A DNA stretch of 9,884 nt from Bacteroidota bacterium (GTDB taxonomy: Bacteria; Spirochaetota; Spirochaetia; JABMQR01), in contig JABMQR010000049.1 in NCBI GenBank assembly GCA_013202335.1, positions 1-9,884 on the forward strand, in the 5' to 3' direction. The notes beneath the pieces are model-generated. The model saw only the letters and a list, made by a program, of their open reading frames with translations, made no database searches and was not told the origin of the DNA. The position numbers and the translations under genes were made by a program. Below, piece by piece: positions 7,105 through 9,884 of this stretch. The stretch's first letter is position 1; each line of letters opens with the position of its first letter.

Positions 7105-7290
7105 AAAAAGAATTTAGTATATCCTAAAAGTAATGTATTAAACAGACTTGTTGAAATTTTTTGTGTTTCCCAATGTGATATCTTTAATGCCTCTGACAAT
7201 AACTGTGTACTGCTTTTGGAAAGGGGTTTATATGCGCATGAATAATTTTCAGTGCATGAAGAGTTGGTTAGATTTATTATAGGATAGAAT

Positions 7291-7338
7291 AAAAAAATGG
7301 TAATACGCAAGCAGCAAACCTGGTTTTGTATTACCATT
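7291..7338 (-). terminator. Intrinsic terminator of the membrane-protein gene
   Basis: AATGGTAATAC (7296-7306) and GTATTACCATT (7328-7338) form a perfect 11-bp stem around a 21-base loop, which itself contains a small AAAC/GTTT hairpin. Read on the minus strand the stem runs into seven T residues (7291-7297, sharing two with the stem). It lies 20 bases after the stop of the transporter-like gene. This shows that gene is not co-transcribed strongly with the nitronate monooxygenase-like gene further on. Confidence 0.8.
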
Positions 7339-7358
7339 ATATGTCATTGTTAGATTTA

Positions 7359-8876
7359 TTAGAGTATCAGTAGTGAAATCAGAGATCCTGCAATTCCCAG
7401 TATTACAAAGACGATGACAGGTTTAACCGGCATCTTCCCATCTTTTTTCATAGCCCGGCCAAACATACCGAATACTAAAGGATGTACGAGGAAGGGCATT
7501 GCAAATATAAATGGAATCAAACTTGCAGTACTGTGTCCAAACATGTCTCCCTGAACAGCAGCGAAAAGACCGAAGTGTGATATTGCTGAAGAGGTTGCCA
7601 TCGCTGCATTCCATATAGATATTCCACTTAGTTCAAGTAATAGAAAGCTTCCGAAAACAGCGGTCAGCTGCCAGCCAAAGCTGAAGAGCATTAAACCCTT
7701 AACCTCTTTTGTTTCTTCACCATGGGCTTTACTCAAATTGCGTAGAGAAAGGCTTGTAAATACTATACCGGCCAAAACAACAAGCACGGAAGGTAAGATT
7801 GATAGTGTTCCTTTTGCAGCACTGTATGCGAGAATGGTAAAAACAAAGATATGTCCAAAAAATGGAACGTTGATCATGATAGGTGCACGGGCGGCTGCTT
7901 CATGTCCAAGGTCTCCGGCGGTACATGCTCCGGTCAATCCTGAGTGAGACAACGATCCAGCCATTCCAGGTGCTAAATTTCTTACATGATTAGCCTTGCC
8001 AAAATAGATCAATAAGAGTATTCCACCAAACATCCACAACAACTGTCCAAAGAAACCGTATCCCATGACTTTCGTCATTTCGTCAATTTGGAAGGCCTGA
8101 AGAATTCTGGATCCGCCAATCAGAAAGTTTGCTGCCAGAACTACCGGTATTCCTGCAAAAAGCAGGGATCTCATGGTTGGTCCGAACTTCCATTTTACAA
8201 ATATAAATCCAAGTCCTGCAGAAGTGAGCATGGCAAAAAAGATTTGTGGTAATGGTATAAGGTTTTTTATCCAGATAGAAATGAGATAGGATAAAATCAA
8301 GAGACAGAGTATCACAATCATCTCAAAAAAGCCTTTAAAGATGTACAGGGATTTGTTTTTGATTTTAGCTTTGGAGTCGATAATGATGACAGCTCCCATC
8401 AAACCAAGATAGGTAAGTATGGGATAAGCCTTTGAAAGTGGACCTGATCCGGTATTTCCCATGATTATCGTGTAGGCTCCCTGAATGGCGATAAGGATGA
8501 AAAATGAACGTATGATGAAGAAGAGCTGGGTCCTTTTTGTTCCCAGAATGACCTCATCCTCTGAAGGGATGACCAAATCTTCAATATCGAGGTGTTTTTT
8601 AGAGATCAATTTTTTCAGTTCCTGACCACCGACGAAGAATGTCACAATGAGAACAACGACAGTAACCTTGCTCATGAACTGTACAAGAGTGAATTCCGGT
8701 AACCCTGCTGCGGCAACACCGCTTTTTTCCAGAAGGAACCCCATTAATAATCCGAATACGACAATGATCAGTATTGGGGAGTATTTCGTTCCCGCAACGA
8801 CCGTTCTGGCAATGATTACAATAGGAATCAATAGAATGAATGCTAAAAATAGTTGATTAAAGCTTGAAAAATCCAA
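7359..8876 (-). CDS. Multi-spanning membrane protein, putative transporter of unrecognised family
   Basis: I do not recognise the family of this 505-residue integral membrane protein. About 12-14 hydrophobic helices are visible (roughly 8-26, 31-50, 70-88, 116-139, 150-168, 181-203, 207-228, 236-257, 275-293, 335-353, 358-375, 395-416, 450-473, 485-505), with a charged cytoplasmic-type loop at about 88-115. FFVGGQELKKL (80-90) recalls the F-x-x-G-x-E-L segment of cation/proton antiporter and glutamate-symporter-like carriers, so an ion-coupled carrier is a reasonable guess. Residues 310-346 and 433-469 are gap-free copies of one module, each holding S-H, G-H and P-F-x-x-H with identical spacing (H311/H325/H342 and H434/H448/H465). 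The start is TTG at 8876, supported by AAGGAG (8883-8888) six bases before it; no ATG competes. It is a single-gene unit ending at its own terminator. The substrate is unknown. Confidence 0.8.
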   Translation of the reverse strand: MDFSSFNQLFLAFILLIPIVIIARTVVAGTKYSPILIIVVFGLLMGFLLEKSGVAAAGLPEFTLVQFMSKVTVVVLIVTFFVGGQELKKLISKKHLDIEDLVIPSEDEVILGTKRTQLFFIIRSFFILIAIQGAYTIIMGNTGSGPLSKAYPILTYLGLMGAVIIIDSKAKIKNKSLYIFKGFFEMIVILCLLILSYLISIWIKNLIPLPQIFFAMLTSAGLGFIFVKWKFGPTMRSLLFAGIPVVLAANFLIGGSRILQAFQIDEMTKVMGYGFFGQLLWMFGGILLLIYFGKANHVRNLAPGMAGSLSHSGLTGACTAGDLGHEAAARAPIMINVPFFGHIFVFTILAYSAAKGTLSILPSVLVVLAGIVFTSLSLRNLSKAHGEETKEVKGLMLFSFGWQLTAVFGSFLLLELSGISIWNAAMATSSAISHFGLFAAVQGDMFGHSTASLIPFIFAMPFLVHPLVFGMFGRAMKKDGKMPVKPVIVFVILGIAGSLISLLIL

Positions 8877-8961
8877 TGGTGGCTCCTTAGTAAAACGATT
8901 TCATGATGATGCCTTAAATGATAGTGTGAGAAGAAGTTTTCGATGTAAATATATATTTGAG

Positions 8962-8992
8962 GTTCTTTCAAAATTTCCAATTTTGAAAGAAC
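8962..8992. repeat. Perfect 13-bp inverted repeat upstream of the membrane-protein gene
   Basis: GTTCTTTCAAAAT (8962-8974) is the exact reverse complement of ATTTTGAAAGAAC (8980-8992), with a 5-base centre. With a 2-base bulge the pairing extends outward through GAGG/CCTTC. No T-run follows on either strand, so it is not an ordinary terminator. It lies 86 bases upstream of the TTG start. On the minus strand it overlaps -35-like sequences (TTGGAA, TTGAAA), which suits an operator; a leader hairpin is the alternative. Confidence 0.6.
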
Positions 8993-9076
8993 AACCTTCA
9001 ATTAGTCAGAAGTTTTAGATTTGTAATAAAATGTTACTATATAACAATATATATACTTCAAATCAAAAACTTCAAA

Positions 9077-9114
9077 AAGCTATTTCAATAAATCTTTGAT
9101 TTATGAAATTGCTT
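9077..9114. repeat. Long imperfect hairpin (16 pairs, 3-base loop)
   Basis: Three paired blocks stack: AAGC with GCTT, ATTTC with GAAAT, and ATAAATC with GATTTAT, closing on a TTT loop. The only interruptions are one T-T mismatch (9081/9110) and one bulged A (9087). It sits between the third and fourth copies of the 12-mer. No T-run follows. It could be part of a small RNA or leader, or an extended protein-binding palindrome. Confidence 0.5.
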
Positions 9115-9174
9115 CATTTATATATCATTAAAATCGGAAACTTCAAAAGTAAATTGCAAAAACATATTTTTTAA

Positions 9175-9210
9175 TTGACTCATGCTAATATGAGAGTTGG
9201 CATCAGTCAA
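9175..9210. repeat. Imperfect hairpin (13 pairs, 8-base loop)
   Basis: TTGACT (9175-9180) pairs with AGTCAA (9205-9210). After a C-C mismatch, ATGCTAA (9182-9188) pairs with TTGGCAT (9197-9203) through one G-T wobble, around the loop TATGAGAG. On the plus strand it is followed by GGAAAAGATTT, not by T residues, so it is not a standard terminator. TTGACT resembles a -35 box, but no fitting -10 lies 16-18 bases beyond. Confidence 0.45.
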
Positions 9211-9364
9211 GGAAAAGATTTACAGTAGCTAAACATTTATCGATATACTGGTATTCAAATACTGCAGAAGTTGACTTGCTCTTTATGCATGAACTCATCT
9301 TATGAATGAATTAGGCTTTTAATAATTAAAAATTTCGTGATATTATTTCATATGAGGTAGTTCT

Positions 9365-9884
9365 ATGACAGTTGCACTGACAGTGAGCGGATTTACAGAT
9401 ACTTTTTCTTTTGATGATGAAGAAATACAAACTGTCCATCTACCCATCGTAAGAATAATTAATAATCTGGTAAAAGAGAGTAGGGACAGTGGTGGGAGGA
9501 AAGTTGTTGTTCTCCTGGCTGGTCCTCCCGGATCAGGAAAATCGACTGTTGCAGCATTATGGGAAGCTTTATCAAAGGACAACCCGGAACTGTCTGAAGT
9601 TCAGCACCTTTCGATTGATGGTTTTCATTATCCTAATACCTATCTTGATACCCATACTCATGTGAAAGACGAAGAATCGATATCTCTTAAAAAGATAAAA
9701 GGTGCTCCCGAAACCTACGATGCGGGAGCCTTGCTGGAACGTTTACTGCTGCTCAAAATGAAAGATGGTTTGTGGCCGGAGTATGACCGTAATTTTCATG
9801 ACCCGGTTGAGAATCAAATATCAGTAACAGCTCCTGCTGTTGTTGTTGAAGGGAACTGGGTGCTTCTCAGGCATACGATATGGG
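9365..9884 (+). CDS. P-loop kinase of the uridine kinase/pantothenate kinase-like group (3' end outside window)
   Basis: Only the first 173 codons are in the window. They encode a cytoplasmic phosphotransferase of the uridine kinase-like P-loop superfamily, in the group usually annotated as nucleoside/nucleotide kinase family protein. Motifs in order are a Walker A loop GPPGSGKST (53-61); DGFH (85-88), the usual Asp-containing substrate and Walker B-like element; KGAPETYD (112-119); WPEYDRNFHDPV (137-148); and VVEGNW (160-165), the strand before the lid. All of these occur in the family in the same order, so the visible part looks intact. The first 45 residues are less typical and may form a small extra N-terminal segment. 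The ATG at 9365 has a GAGG ribosome binding site (9354-9357) seven bases upstream; an earlier ATG at 9352 hits a stop at once. Sugar, nucleoside or pantothenate-like substrates are all possible. Confidence 0.85.
   Translation, partial: MTVALTVSGFTDTFSFDDEEIQTVHLPIVRIINNLVKESRDSGGRKVVVLLAGPPGSGKSTVAALWEALSKDNPELSEVQHLSIDGFHYPNTYLDTHTHVKDEESISLKKIKGAPETYDAGALLERLLLLKMKDGLWPEYDRNFHDPVENQISVTAPAVVVEGNWVLLRHTIW

Larger units (their letters stand above)
8933..9144. repeat. Four copies of a 12-mer, ATCnrAAACTTC
   Basis: Copies are at 8933-8944 (minus, ATCGAAAACTTC), 9009-9020 (minus, ATCTAAAACTTC), 9062-9073 (plus, ATCAAAAACTTC) and 9133-9144 (plus, ATCGGAAACTTC). Three have extra A residues on the 5' side (AAATC), and both plus copies continue with AAAA. 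The two left copies point toward the membrane-protein gene and the two right copies toward the kinase gene. Copies two and three form a 13-of-14 inverted pair (9009-9022 with 9060-9073). Binding sites for one regulator are the simplest reading. Confidence 0.55.
8877..9364. other. Repeat- and hairpin-rich intergenic region between divergent genes
   Basis: No credible protein gene lies in these 488 bases. The region is AT-rich and carries a dense set of inverted repeats and a repeated 12-mer, listed separately. It must hold the promoter of the minus-strand membrane-protein gene, probably near the inverted repeat at 8962-8992. It should also hold that of the plus-strand kinase, for which I find no convincing -35/-10 pair (TATTAT at 9341-9346 is a possible -10). 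The last part, about 9215-9340, shows nothing that stands out apart from a 5-bp stem at 9251-9262. Confidence 0.6.

Noticed and set aside
7101..7337. Minus-strand 78-codon ORF in the gap between the membrane-protein and flavoenzyme genes
   Set aside because: Its ATG lies inside the terminator stem (7328-7338), there is no ribosome binding site, and the translation shows no domain or signal; it is chance reading through non-coding DNA.
9343..9582. Minus-strand ORF opposite the kinase start
   Set aside because: It is antisense to a clear P-loop kinase with Walker A and ribosome binding site; its Pro/Thr/Ser-rich translation has no recognisable feature.
1..9884. Mobile element, prophage, CRISPR or defence system
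   Set aside because: No transposase, integrase, tandem spacer-repeat pattern, nuclease or toxin-antitoxin pair is visible; the genes are ordinary metabolic, redox and transport types.

Overview
The window looks like a piece of a moderately AT-rich bacterial chromosome, most likely from a free-living, anaerobic or microaerophilic spirochaete. The main clue is the secreted protein at the left end. Its signal peptide ends in a cysteine-less 'LFAGGEKE' junction, a style common in Spirochaetaceae exported proteins. Nothing in the window fixes the taxon, so this is an inference. I see no rRNA, tRNA, CRISPR array, insertion sequence or phage gene.

Layout from left to right. (1) A minus-strand gene for an exported FMN-binding-domain protein has a good promoter and ribosome binding site. 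(2) About 600 bp of very AT-rich intergenic DNA follows, with a potentially structured stretch ahead of the next operon. (3) A plus-strand, translationally coupled pair, resB and ccsA, encodes the two membrane proteins of System II cytochrome c maturation. (4) A strong hairpin terminator separates ccsA from a convergent minus-strand gene for a YqhD/BdhA-type iron-containing alcohol dehydrogenase. (5) A divergent plus-strand AraC-family regulator shares a 128-bp promoter region with the dehydrogenase. That region carries an interrupted inverted repeat, and the arrangement resembles yqhC/yqhD. (6) A minus-strand gene encodes a long nitronate monooxygenase/2-nitropropane dioxygenase-type flavoenzyme. 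(7) A minus-strand gene starts at TTG and encodes a 505-residue multi-spanning membrane protein of a family I do not recognise; it has its own terminator. (8) A 488-bp non-coding region is unusually rich in inverted repeats and holds four copies of a 12-mer. (9) The 5' part of a plus-strand P-loop kinase gene runs off the right edge.

Functionally, the left half is redox-oriented: a covalent-flavin type exported protein, cytochrome c assembly and an NADPH-linked aldehyde/alcohol reductase with its probable regulator. The right half is a set of single-gene units with no obvious common pathway.

The least explained items are two. One is the membrane protein, which contains two gap-free copies of a 37-residue module, each with three histidines at identical spacing. 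The other is the repeat- and hairpin-rich gap upstream of it, which could hold operators, an attenuator or a small RNA. No complete new system can be claimed from this window alone.
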